From contig NZ_LT629735.1 of the NCBI RefSeq assembly GCF_900104925.1, positions 3,517,001 to 3,581,000 on the forward strand: 64,000 nucleotides of DNA, given 5' to 3'. Both the position numbers and the translations under genes were made by a program. The notes beneath the pieces are model-generated. The model was not told the DNA's origin and did no database searches. It was given only the letters and a program-made list of their open reading frames with translations. Of this stretch, positions 9,258 through 16,357 are shown piece by piece (position 1 is the stretch's first letter; the number at the start of each line of letters is the position of its first letter). This DNA is from Opitutus sp. GAS368. GTDB taxonomy: Bacteria; Verrucomicrobiota; Verrucomicrobiia; Opitutales; Opitutaceae.

Positions 9258-10049
9258 TCAGTGCGCGGTGTAGCCGCCGTCGACGGGCAGGTTGACGCCG
9301 GTGACGTAGCGGGCGGCGTCGCCCAGCAGGAAAATCACCGGCCCGCCGAGATCGCGGTCGTCGGCCATGCGGCGCAAAAACGTGGCCTTGGAGTAACGCT
9401 CGACAAAAGTGGGATGCTGGCCGCTGAGGAATCCACCGGGCGACACGCAGTTGACGCGCACGCCTTGCGGCCCGTAGAGCCCCGCGAAGTAGCGGGTGAG
9501 GTTTACCATGCCGGCCTTGTGGAAGAAGTAGTCGGGAATGGCGTGCATATTCAGCCCCTCGTAGAGCGGGAAATCCGGGCCGACCATGCCTTGGATCGAC
9601 CCGATGTTCACGATGCTCCCGCTGCCGCGCGCCGCCATGGCGTCGCCGAAGGCGCGGGTGATGGCGAAGAGTCCGGTGGCATTGGTCTTCATCGAAGCCT
9701 CCCAGTCGGCGAGCGGGGCGTCGGCCGATTTCATCGGCCGGGCCACCGCATTGTTGATGAGACCGTCCACCCGGCCAAACTCGGCCAGGAGGCGGTCGCG
9801 CAGCCGGAGAATGGACGATTCCTCCGACTGGTCGAGCGGGCGGGCGTGCACCGTGCGGCCGAGGGTGCGCTCCTCCGCGGCGACCTTCTCCAGCGCCGCG
9901 ACATCGCGCGAGGCCAGAACGAGCGTGGCCCCCGCTTCGGCCACCTGGCTGGCCAGTCCCCGGCCGTAGAGCCCGGCGCCCCCGGTGAGCAGGATGATTT
10001 TGCCGGCGAGCGAGAAGCCCGGCGTGGTTTTGGCGGGAGACGGTTTCAT
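9258..10049 (-). CDS. Short-chain dehydrogenase/reductase (SDR)
   Basis: The 263-residue protein starts MKPSPAKTTPGFSLAGK. It shows the classical SDR features: TGGAGLYGRG for cofactor binding, a NNAVARP segment replacing NNAG, a serine in IVNIGSIQG, and the catalytic Tyr/Lys pair in DYFFHKAGM. The end reads YVTGVNLPVDGGYTAH, the usual SDR C-terminal signature. Its ATG overlaps the stop of the upstream Gfo/Idh gene in an ATGA arrangement, which indicates translational coupling. The closest functional type is a gluconate 5-dehydrogenase or 3-oxo-sugar reductase-like enzyme, but this is only a family-level statement. Confidence 0.9.
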   Translation of the reverse strand: MKPSPAKTTPGFSLAGKIILLTGGAGLYGRGLASQVAEAGATLVLASRDVAALEKVAAEERTLGRTVHARPLDQSEESSILRLRDRLLAEFGRVDGLINNAVARPMKSADAPLADWEASMKTNATGLFAITRAFGDAMAARGSGSIVNIGSIQGMVGPDFPLYEGLNMHAIPDYFFHKAGMVNLTRYFAGLYGPQGVRVNCVSPGGFLSGQHPTFVERYSKATFLRRMADDRDLGGPVIFLLGDAARYVTGVNLPVDGGYTAH

Positions 10050-11044
10050 GGCAGGATGGGGCGGTTCTCGCTCCACGATTGCAGGGCGGCGAGATTGAAG
10101 CGCAGGGTCTGTATCCCTTCCTCCAGGGTGCAGAGTGGATTGGGTTTGCCCTCGGTGCCGTCGAGGAAGGCGGCCGCTTGGGCGGCGTAGATTTGGTCGC
10201 GTTCCGCCAGGGGCGCCGCGTGCCATTTCCACTCGGTCTCGCCGCGGGCGAGCACCCCCCAGCGCTGGGCGTTCATCTCCACCCGCACCGACCCGGTATC
10301 GGCGTGGAAGTCCCACCGGGTCTCGTTGACGGCTTGGAACTGGTTCAGGGCGTAACTGACCAGCGCCGGGCCGTTGCGGGCGGTGGCGTTGACGGTGTCT
10401 TCCACGGTCACGCCCTCGAGCACTTGATGGGCGGCGTCGCAAAAGACGCGCGTGGTCGGGCCGACAATCCACTCGATGGCGTTCGCCATGTGCGTGAGGG
10501 CGTCCTGAATGGCCCCTCCGCCCTGAGCCCGGTCGCGATAGTAGATCTCGCGGTAGGCGGGGCGGAAGAAGGGGAAATGCTGCCCGGTGTTGACCGCCAC
10601 GTGCCGGACCGGGCCCAAGGAGCCGGCCTGGATGAACTGACGCGCCGCCTGCAAGGCGGGAACGAAATGCAGCACGTAGGCCACGCCGGCGAAACGTCGT
10701 GCCCGGTCCCGGGCGGCCACCAGCCTGTCCGTGTCGGCGAGACTGAGCGCAAGCGGCTTTTCAATCAACACGTGCCGTCCCGCCTGGAGGCAGCGGATGG
10801 CGATTTCCATGTGCGACTGAGCCGGGGTGGCAATCACCACACCGGAGACCGCGGGGTTTTCCAGCACCGGAACCCAATCCGAAACCGCCTCGATTCCGTA
10901 GCGATTGGTCATGTCCTCGCGAACGGCCGCTCGGCTGTCGCAGCCGACGACACCGGCCCGGCCGGTGGCGAGGAAAGTGCGCACGTGGCGTTCGCCGATG
11001 GAGCCACAGCCGATAACAAGGACGGATGGGTCGGAAGCGGACAT
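10046..11044 (-). CDS. Gfo/Idh/MocA-family oxidoreductase (copy 3), first gene of leftward operon
   Basis: The 332-residue product opens MSASDPSVLVIGCGSIGERHVR, a perfect GxGxxG Rossmann motif. It continues with IATPAQSHMEIAI and LIEKPLALSLADTD, where the EKP lysine lies. The C-terminal half carries GGGAIQDALTHMANAIEW, corresponding to the substrate-binding helix. It is the promoter-proximal gene of a five-gene operon running left to 6196, coupled to the SDR by a 4-bp overlap. No regulator gene is nearby. The upstream region (11045-11160) is the probable promoter but shows no site I can name. Confidence 0.9.
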   Translation of the reverse strand: MSASDPSVLVIGCGSIGERHVRTFLATGRAGVVGCDSRAAVREDMTNRYGIEAVSDWVPVLENPAVSGVVIATPAQSHMEIAIRCLQAGRHVLIEKPLALSLADTDRLVAARDRARRFAGVAYVLHFVPALQAARQFIQAGSLGPVRHVAVNTGQHFPFFRPAYREIYYRDRAQGGGAIQDALTHMANAIEWIVGPTTRVFCDAAHQVLEGVTVEDTVNATARNGPALVSYALNQFQAVNETRWDFHADTGSVRVEMNAQRWGVLARGETEWKWHAAPLAERDQIYAAQAAAFLDGTEGKPNPLCTLEEGIQTLRFNLAALQSWSENRPILP

Positions 11045-11217
11045 CTGAATTGGAATGGCTTTGGTTTTGTTGGGGAGCCTTGAGCGGCAAGAGACGGTAT
11101 AGCGTGTCTCGCCGGACCGGCTGCCGTCTCCAACTCCTGTGATGGCATTGGCCTATTAGCGAGTGAGCATCACTGGTAACATGATATGCTCTGAACCGAC
11201 TGGTGTTCCGGTCGGAT

Positions 11218-11393
11218 CGGAAAACCGGGGGCGGTTACCTCGACCGGCTTCACGGCTAGATCGAAGTCGCCTGCTTGCCCGCCTACGCCTCCGAACGCAA
11301 TCCTATCGAATACCTCTGGGCTATTGGAAACGCACCGAACTGGCCAACTTCTGCCCGAAAGACATCTGGGAACTCGGACACTTTGCTCGTCTT
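11218..11393 (+). pseudogene. IS630-family transposase remnant (C-terminal DDE region)
   Basis: Translating from the tac at 11236 gives YLDRLHG, a TAG stop at 11257, then IEVACLPAYASERNPIEYLW. This is the IS630 segment LPxYxPELNPVEYLW around the final catalytic Glu. After the Trp codon one base is missing (about 11320), and the next frame reads YWKRTELANFCPKDIWELGHFAR, the usual continuation in this family. So at least one nonsense change and one frameshift have occurred, and the N-terminal two-thirds of the transposase is missing. No inverted repeats or target duplication were recognised. It is a decayed fragment next to the operon promoter region. Confidence 0.75.
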
Positions 11394-11399
11394 TGCCGG

Positions 11400-11843
11400 C
11401 ACAGCTCGATTGGAATTTGCGAGTGAATGCATCTAAGCATGTCTCGGACATGCGAATCCGCGTGGGGCCGCGAATAAATCCCCCATCCATCAACCACTCA
11501 GACGAAACATGAAAAAATCAATCACGACCGCACAGCGTCGTCGCCTTGAGGCGGGAGTCACCGCCGCATCCCCCAGCCCGAGCGTTTTCGCAAACGGCTC
11601 GTCGGGTGGATCGTGCGATGCTTGCGGCGAGACTGGATCTTTGCCAATCGGAGGCGGGGCTCGCCTTGTGGTTTTGCGAGTCCGCCTTGGCTTTGGGCGG
11701 CAAGACTCCGCTCAGTGGCATGCGCACCGCGAAAGGACGGAGATGGGTGGCAGCGACCCTTCGTCAAATCGCCTACGGGGTCTACCTCTGAATCGCGGGT
11801 CTCCGGCAGGTTGCTTGCTCTTCCTGTGGAAAGGCGGTCCCGC
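11400..11843. other. Intergenic stretch with no recognised gene
   Basis: About 440 bp between the transposase remnant and the GspB-like gene. Several short open frames overlap here in both directions, but none has a start context, family motif or consistent codon use that I trust. The stretch 11600-11790 looks coding-like in more than one frame, which is more typical of a decayed or repeated non-coding element. I see no tRNA or terminator. Confidence 0.4.
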
Positions 11844-12545
11844 TCAGAAGGTGCGGGTGTATCGGCCGCCTTTCTCGTCCTCGAAGGTGAGCGAGTTGCT
11901 CGTGATGCCGACCAGCTTCAGGCCCATCTCGTGCTCGACCATGTCCCCGATGCGATAGACGCGGTCGTTCATCAGCACCTTGCTGTCCGTGGCCGAGGCG
12001 CGGATGCCGAGGACCTTGATATTGTCGATGAAGTTCATGGCGCGCGGCTCAAGCTTCAGCGCCGGCTTGGGCGGTTCTGCCGCCTGAACCGGCGGCGAGA
12101 CCTGAGACCTGAAACCTGAAACCTGAGGTGAGGGCGAAGACGAAACCTGAGGTGCCGGCGAAGAAGAGACCTGAGGTGGCGCGACTTGAAGAGTAAACGA
12201 AGGTGTCGCTGCCGGAATGGTCGGTGTCGTGACCGGCTGAGTGTCAGCTGTTGCAGGTGCCTGAGTCGGAGGGGTCTGGGCCGTAGAGGCCTTGGAACCC
12301 TCAGGTTTCAGGTTTCGAGTTTCAGGTTTCTCTCGCAGGACGAGCCATCCTCCGATGGCGAGGACCAGCACCACGGCCGCGCCGATGCCGGCGCGCAGGA
12401 CCAGCGTGTCGAACCCGCCCGGCTTGGCCCGCCGGGAGATCGACGCGGCCGACTCGCCGCCGACGCTTGGCATCGAACCCAGCGACGGGGCCTCGCCCGT
12501 CCGCTGCTTCTGGGCCTTCTTGAGGGCGTCGTTGATCAAACTCAT
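11844..12545 (-). CDS. GspB/ExeB-like secretion accessory protein with low-complexity linker
   Basis: The 233-residue product begins MSLINDALKKAQKQR, the signature opening of GspB/ExeB-type proteins that pair with the GspA ATPase. A single membrane segment spans about residues 52-70. The linker is rich in Pro, Ala, Thr and Gln and is followed by a small C-terminal domain (about 165-233) like the PilP/GspC-type homology domain, ending ENKGGRYTRTF-like. Two heptamer repeat arrays lie inside the gene and encode KPETRNLKPEG and QVSGFRSQVS in the linker. The GspA-like ATPase gene is 170 bp upstream on the same strand, separated by a palindromic repeat element. Confidence 0.72.
   Translation of the reverse strand: MSLINDALKKAQKQRTGEAPSLGSMPSVGGESAASISRRAKPGGFDTLVLRAGIGAAVVLVLAIGGWLVLREKPETRNLKPEGSKASTAQTPPTQAPATADTQPVTTPTIPAATPSFTLQVAPPQVSSSPAPQVSSSPSPQVSGFRSQVSPPVQAAEPPKPALKLEPRAMNFIDNIKVLGIRASATDSKVLMNDRVYRIGDMVEHEMGLKLVGITSNSLTFEDEKGGRYTRTF
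12097..12329. repeat. Pair of inverted heptamer arrays inside the GspB-like gene
   Basis: Positions 12097-12124 hold four 7-bp units (GAGACCT twice, GAAACCT twice), with single units again near 12151 and 12170. Positions 12302-12329 hold the complementary form (CAGGTTT, CAGGTTT, CGAGTTT, CAGGTTT). The two arrays face each other about 180 bp apart within the coding sequence and are translated in frame as linker residues. Confidence 0.85.
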
Positions 12546-12560
12546 GTTGCTGCAGGAAAA

Positions 12561-12710
12561 TTAACCACGGAATGCACGGAAGACACGGAATAATTCAGGC
12601 TATTGAACAGGAGTTAACGGAGGAAACTGAGATTGGGGAATTAGATCCTCTGTTCTCTCTGTTGCCTCCGGTAAGATTAATTTCCGTGTATTCGGTGTGT
12701 TCTGTGGTGA
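12561..12710. repeat. Nested palindromic repeat element (three-core arms)
   Basis: The left arm (12561-12590) has three CACGGAA cores at 9-bp spacing. The right arm (12677-12710) carries the complementary cores (TTCCGTG and variants). Inside are a second pair of arms, around 12607-12631 (acaggag, cggagga, actgag) and 12648-12675 (complement). The element fills the gap between the GspB-like start and the GspA-like stop. Confidence 0.85.
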
Positions 12711-12714
12711 TCAC

Positions 12715-13530
12715 TCAGTCGGTGAGTTTCTCGAGATCCTTCGCGGCGCGGCGGGCGTCCCAGTAGTTGACCTCGTCCGACTCGCGGATGAAGGCCGAGA
12801 GGAGCGACTTGTCGCAGAGATTGTTGATGATGCGCGGAATTCCGCGGCTGGCCTTGAACATGTGCCGCAGGGCCCAGGGCGTGAAGTGCGGCCGGCCCAT
12901 GCTGCCGGAGACCGTCAGGCGGTGGTGGATGTAGCGGTCCATCTCGTCCCGGGTGAAGGGCCGCAGCTCGTAGTGGACGAGGATGCGCTGGCGGAGCTGG
13001 CGCAGCTCCTCGGCGGCGAGGCGGTCCTTGAGCTCGGTCTGACCCATGAGGACGATCTGCAGGAGCTTCTGCTTGTCGGTCTCGAGGTTGGAGAGGAGGC
13101 GCACCTGCTCGAAGACCTCGAAGGAAAGGTTCTGGGCCTCGTCGATGATGAGGACGATCTCGCGGCCCTTGGCAATGCGGTCGAGCAGCACCTGGTTCAT
13201 CTGGGCGACCAGGTCGTTCTTGCTGCGGGCGAGGTTGGGTTCGCCGAGCTCGGTCAGGATGGCCTTGAGCATCTGCGTCTCGGTGACGCGCGGGTTGAGC
13301 ACCAGGGCGGTGTCGTAATGGTTGGGATCGAGATCGCCCAGGAACTTGCGGCAGAGGGTGGTCTTGCCGCAGCCGACCTCGCCGATGAGCACGATGAAGC
13401 CCTTTTTCTCGTGGACGCCGTATTTCAGGTGCTGCAAAGCCTCCTGGTGGGTGGCGCTGAGGTAGAGGAACTTCGGGTCCGGAGTGATGTGAAACGGCAT
13501 CTCCGTAAAACCGTAGTAGCTTTGATACAT
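12715..13530 (-). CDS. GspA/ExeA-like AAA ATPase
   Basis: The product has 271 residues and opens MYQSYYGFTEMPFHITPDP, the standard N-terminus of ExeA/GspA-type ATPases. Walker A is GEVGCGKTT at about residues 50-58 and Walker B is VLIIDEAQNLS near residue 130. A RQRILVHYELRPFTRDEMDRYIHHRL segment matches the sensor/AAA C-terminal part. Full-length GspA often carries an extra peptidoglycan-binding domain; here the protein ends after the ATPase, as in the shorter family branch. With the GspB-like protein it probably helps place a type II secretion or pilus secretin in the envelope. Confidence 0.87.
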   Translation of the reverse strand: MYQSYYGFTEMPFHITPDPKFLYLSATHQEALQHLKYGVHEKKGFIVLIGEVGCGKTTLCRKFLGDLDPNHYDTALVLNPRVTETQMLKAILTELGEPNLARSKNDLVAQMNQVLLDRIAKGREIVLIIDEAQNLSFEVFEQVRLLSNLETDKQKLLQIVLMGQTELKDRLAAEELRQLRQRILVHYELRPFTRDEMDRYIHHRLTVSGSMGRPHFTPWALRHMFKASRGIPRIINNLCDKSLLSAFIRESDEVNYWDARRAAKDLEKLTD

Positions 13531-13617
13531 CGCGTGGGCAACTATCTGGGCCGCACGGGAAAAAGCACGCCAAAACCGCGTGAAAGGGCTTTGAAAAACG
13601 TTGCCGAAATCAATCCA

Positions 13618-14001
13618 ACCAAGGCATTTTTAACACAGAGGCCCCAGAGGCCACAGAGGATTTTAACCACTAATGAACACTAATGAGGCACTAATTGGGA
13701 TTGGTGAGATGAAATCAATCGATCCAGACCAAGGCATTTTAACGCAGAGGTCGCGGAGAGCGCAGAGAGATGGAACCAAGATATCTTTTAACCACGAAGG
13801 ACACGAATGGACACGAAGTTGAACCAAGGCATTTTACCGCGGATTGCGCACTGTTGCGGCATGCTTGCCACCCGGTGTTTGTCCCGGAACTCCGTCGTCC
13901 CGCGGATTCACGGGCAAACGGATGAACACGGATGGGATGAAAATCACCCGAGCTATGTCTTTATCCGCCAAATCCGCGCCATCCGCGGAAAAATCCGTTT
14001 G
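13618..14001. repeat. Block of dispersed repeat modules with CCAAGGCATTTT headers
   Basis: Successive modules begin ccaaggcatttt (about 13618, 13730, 13823). Their arms carry triple 7-nt cores: CACAGAG-type (13633), CACTAAT-type (13664), GCAGAG-type (13743), CACGAAG-type (13791) and CGCGGAT-type (13837). Only the last is closed inside the block, by tttatccgccaaatccgcg-like sequence near 13970-14000. The complements of the others appear after the FtsB-like gene. No protein-coding gene is supported here. Confidence 0.85.
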
Positions 14002-14012
14002 ATTGCTCTCCG

Positions 14013-14303
14013 GTGAATCCCCGCAAGCTGATCCTTGGATTTTATGGGGCGCTGTTTGTGGGGGTGACCCTGTGGGCCGTGACCTTCTTCGTGCAGATGC
14101 ACCGCGACATCACCGCGCTGCGCGCCCAGGAAACCATCAACCAGCGCCGGCTGGCCGAGGCGGAAGCCCGGCTGTCGGCGCAGGAGAAATACCTCGAGCA
14201 ACTGCGCCACGACCCCGTGCTGGTCGAGCAGCTCATCCGTCAGAAGCTCGGCTACGTCAAGAACCAGGAATTCGTTTTCCGCTTCGAGGAAGAGAAGAAA
14301 TGA
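14013..14303 (+). CDS. FtsB/DivIC-like septum formation initiator protein
   Basis: This small protein of 96 residues starts at GTG (14013). It has one N-terminal membrane helix (about residues 6-27), then a charged coiled coil (about 32-70) and a C-terminal segment VEQLIRQKLGYVKNQEFVFRF. The last part is the FtsB/DivIC hallmark, where a conserved Arg-x-x-LGYV-x-x-xE region follows the coil. Proteins of this family form the FtsQLB divisome subcomplex. The gene is isolated between two repeat blocks, so the operon context that usually helps (eno in many bacteria) is missing. The length and topology match the family well. Confidence 0.82.
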   Translation: MNPRKLILGFYGALFVGVTLWAVTFFVQMHRDITALRAQETINQRRLAEAEARLSAQEKYLEQLRHDPVLVEQLIRQKLGYVKNQEFVFRFEEEKK

Positions 14304-14314
14304 CCATGGCACCC

Positions 14315-14645
14315 AAGGCATTTCCGCGGATAACGCGGATAAGACGGATGGAAACAGCCAATCCGACCCCGCATTTATCCGTATCATCCGCGATATCCGC
14401 GGGGAAAACGGAGTAAGAAACCAAGGCATTTTAAACCACGGATTACGCGGATGAACACGGATGATAGAAATCCAAGGCAACGGATTTTTGAACCACTAAT
14501 CCCCACTAATCCCTCACTAATGATTAGTGACAAATTAGTGTGCATTAGTGGTTAAACCGCATTGGCTTTTATCCGTTTAATCCGTGCCATCCGTGGTCAA
14601 ACTGTTTGTCTCGGTGTTCTCTGTGACCTCTGTGTTTAAATCAGT
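14315..14645. repeat. Nested palindromic repeat block between FtsB-like and UAP1-like genes
   Basis: This block contains a CGCGGAT hairpin (14323-14404), another ccaaggcatttt header (14423), and a CCACGGAT arm (14437-14461) closed at 14569-14601. Inside that lies a complete CACTAAT hairpin (14490-14556). A final arm (14613-14640, ctctgtgacctctgtgttta) complements CACAGAG arms located upstream of the FtsB-like gene. It is a strictly nested arrangement with no gene. Confidence 0.87.
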
Positions 14646-14653
14646 CTGCATTC

Positions 14654-16177
14654 ATGGAAATTGAACAATTGATCGCTTCCTACCGTGCCGCCGGCCAGGG
14701 GCAGGTTTTTGCCTTCTGGGATTTCCTGCCGCCGAGCGAACGCGCCGCCCTGGCCAACCAGGCGGCCGAGATCGACCTGGCCGAGGTCGAGCGGCTGAAC
14801 CGCACCCTGGTGTTCAATCAGGGCGGGACGGGGGTGAACCTGGACGGCCTGGCGCCGGCGCCGTGCGAGCGCCTGCCGGAGAACGGCGGCGACGCCGCGC
14901 AATGGGCGGCGGCCAAGGCCGCGGGCGAGGCGGCGTTGCGCGCGGGCCGCGTGGCGGCGTTCACGGTGGCGGGCGGGCAGGGGACGCGCCTCGGTTACGA
15001 CGGCCCGAAGGGCACGTTCGCCGTCACGCCGCTCAAGCAGAAGCCCCTCTTCCAGGTTTTCGCCGAGAAGATCAAGGCGGCCGGGCTGCGTTACGGAAAG
15101 CCGCTGCACTGGTTCATCATGACCAGCCACGCCAACCACGAGCAGACGGAGCAGTTCTTCGCGGCGAACAAGTGCTTCGGTCTCGACAGGGGCCGTGTGC
15201 ATTTCTTCCGCCAGGGACGCATGCCGGCGGTGGGCTTCGACGGCAAGATCCTGCTCGAGACGCGCTCATCGCTGGCGCTGAGCCCCGATGGACACGGCGG
15301 CTCCCTGCGGGCGCTGCATCGCAGCGGGTCCCTCGACCTGATGGAACAGGAAGGGATCGACACCATCAGCTACTTCCAGGTGGACAATCCGCTCGTGCGT
15401 TGCATCGACCCGGCTTTCATCGGCTTTCACCTGCGGGCGAAGGCCGGCATGTCGAGCAAGATGGTGCCCAAGGCCTATCCCGAGGAAAAGGTGGGGCATT
15501 TCTGCCGGCAGAACGGCAAGGTCGTCGTGGTCGAATACAGCGACATGCCGTTGGCGCTGCAGCGGGAGACGAATCCCGACGGTTCACTCCGCTACAGTGC
15601 GGGGAGCATCGCGATTCATATCATTGATCGCGAGTTCGCCCGTCGAATGGCGGGCGGCGCGGACGCGCAGAAACCTGTAACCGGAAACCTGAAACCTGAA
15701 AGTTCCGAACCCCCTCAGGTCTCAGGTCTCAGGTCTCAGGTTTCAGGTTTCCAGGCCGCCCCATCCCCGGCGCTCCCATTTCATAGGGCCGATAAGAAAA
15801 TCCAGACGGTGGATGCCGCCGGGCAACCCGTGCGGCCGTCGACGGCCAACGGCGTGAAGTTCGAGATGTTCGTCTTCGATGCGCTGCCGTTTGCCGACAA
15901 TTCCATCGTGATCGAGACGGCGCGGGCGGACGACTTCAGCCCGGTCAAGAACGCCGAGGGCGTGGACTCGCCGCAGACCTGCCGGGACGACCAGCTCCGG
16001 CAGTTCGCCCGCTGGCTCAAGGCGGTGGGCGCCGCCGTCGAGACCGACGCCACCGGGTTGCCCCAATGCGGGTTGGAAATCTCGCCGCTCTTCGGGTATG
16101 ACGCCGACTCGTTCGCCGAGCGCTGGCACTCCCTGCCGATCAAGCCGGTCGTCGCCGACGGCCTTTACTTGGAGTAG
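14654..16177 (+). CDS. UAP1-like UDP-N-acetylhexosamine/UDP-sugar pyrophosphorylase (UDPGP family)
   Basis: The 507-residue product has FTVAGGQGTRLGYDGPKGTF at about residues 104-123, the nucleotide-binding signature of the UDPGP family. It also has FIMTSHANHEQTEQFF and a YFQVDNPLVRCIDPAFIG segment like eukaryote-type UAP1 (UTP plus GlcNAc-1-phosphate to UDP-GlcNAc). Specificity between GlcNAc-1-P and hexose-1-P cannot be set from sequence alone. Residues about 339-366 are a non-conserved insertion encoded by heptamer repeats. The phosphohexomutase gene follows 180 bp later and could supply the sugar-1-phosphate. Confidence 0.85.
   Translation: MEIEQLIASYRAAGQGQVFAFWDFLPPSERAALANQAAEIDLAEVERLNRTLVFNQGGTGVNLDGLAPAPCERLPENGGDAAQWAAAKAAGEAALRAGRVAAFTVAGGQGTRLGYDGPKGTFAVTPLKQKPLFQVFAEKIKAAGLRYGKPLHWFIMTSHANHEQTEQFFAANKCFGLDRGRVHFFRQGRMPAVGFDGKILLETRSSLALSPDGHGGSLRALHRSGSLDLMEQEGIDTISYFQVDNPLVRCIDPAFIGFHLRAKAGMSSKMVPKAYPEEKVGHFCRQNGKVVVVEYSDMPLALQRETNPDGSLRYSAGSIAIHIIDREFARRMAGGADAQKPVTGNLKPESSEPPQVSGLRSQVSGFQAAPSPALPFHRADKKIQTVDAAGQPVRPSTANGVKFEMFVFDALPFADNSIVIETARADDFSPVKNAEGVDSPQTCRDDQLRQFARWLKAVGAAVETDATGLPQCGLEISPLFGYDADSFAERWHSLPIKPVVADGLYLE
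15670..15752. repeat. Inverted heptamer arrays inside the UAP1-like gene
   Basis: The left arm (15670-15700) has GAAACCT-type units. The right arm (15714-15752) has CAGGTCT three times and CAGGTTT twice. Bases 15683-15699 and 15736-15752 are perfect 17-bp inverse complements, so the insertion can fold into a hairpin. It is translated in frame as a linker reading NLKPESSEPPQVSGLRSQVS. Confidence 0.88.
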
Positions 16178-16178
16178 G

Positions 16179-16330
16179 TAAACCACGGAATACACAGAAT
16201 ACACGGAATGGTCCGGACGATTGCACAGGAGATAACGGAGAAAACTGAGGCACTCCGAACCAAGAACTCCGTTCCCTCTGTTTCCTCCTGTGAGATTATT
16301 TTCCGTGTTTTCCGTGTGTTCTGTGGTTAA
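16179..16330. repeat. Nested palindromic repeat element (three-core arms)
   Basis: Outer arms of CACGGAA/CACAGAA cores (16179-16209) are matched by ttttccgtgttttccgtgtg-type sequence to 16330. Inner arms carry acaggagataacggag (16225-16245) and its complement (16268-16295). This is the same element as at 12561-12710 and fills the gap between the UAP1-like and mutase genes. Confidence 0.87.
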
Positions 16331-16357
16331 TCCCTCTGTTGCAGAAATACCCCGTTC

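Noticed and set aside
11509-11958. 150-codon open frame starting MKKSITTAQRRR
   Set aside because: It runs into the antisense of the GspB-like gene, has no family match and its second half is clearly the wrong strand.
13807-14016. Small open frame in the repeat block before the FtsB-like gene
   Set aside because: It is made of repeat arms (CACGAAG and CGCGGAT cores) and overlaps the real GTG start of the FtsB-like gene.
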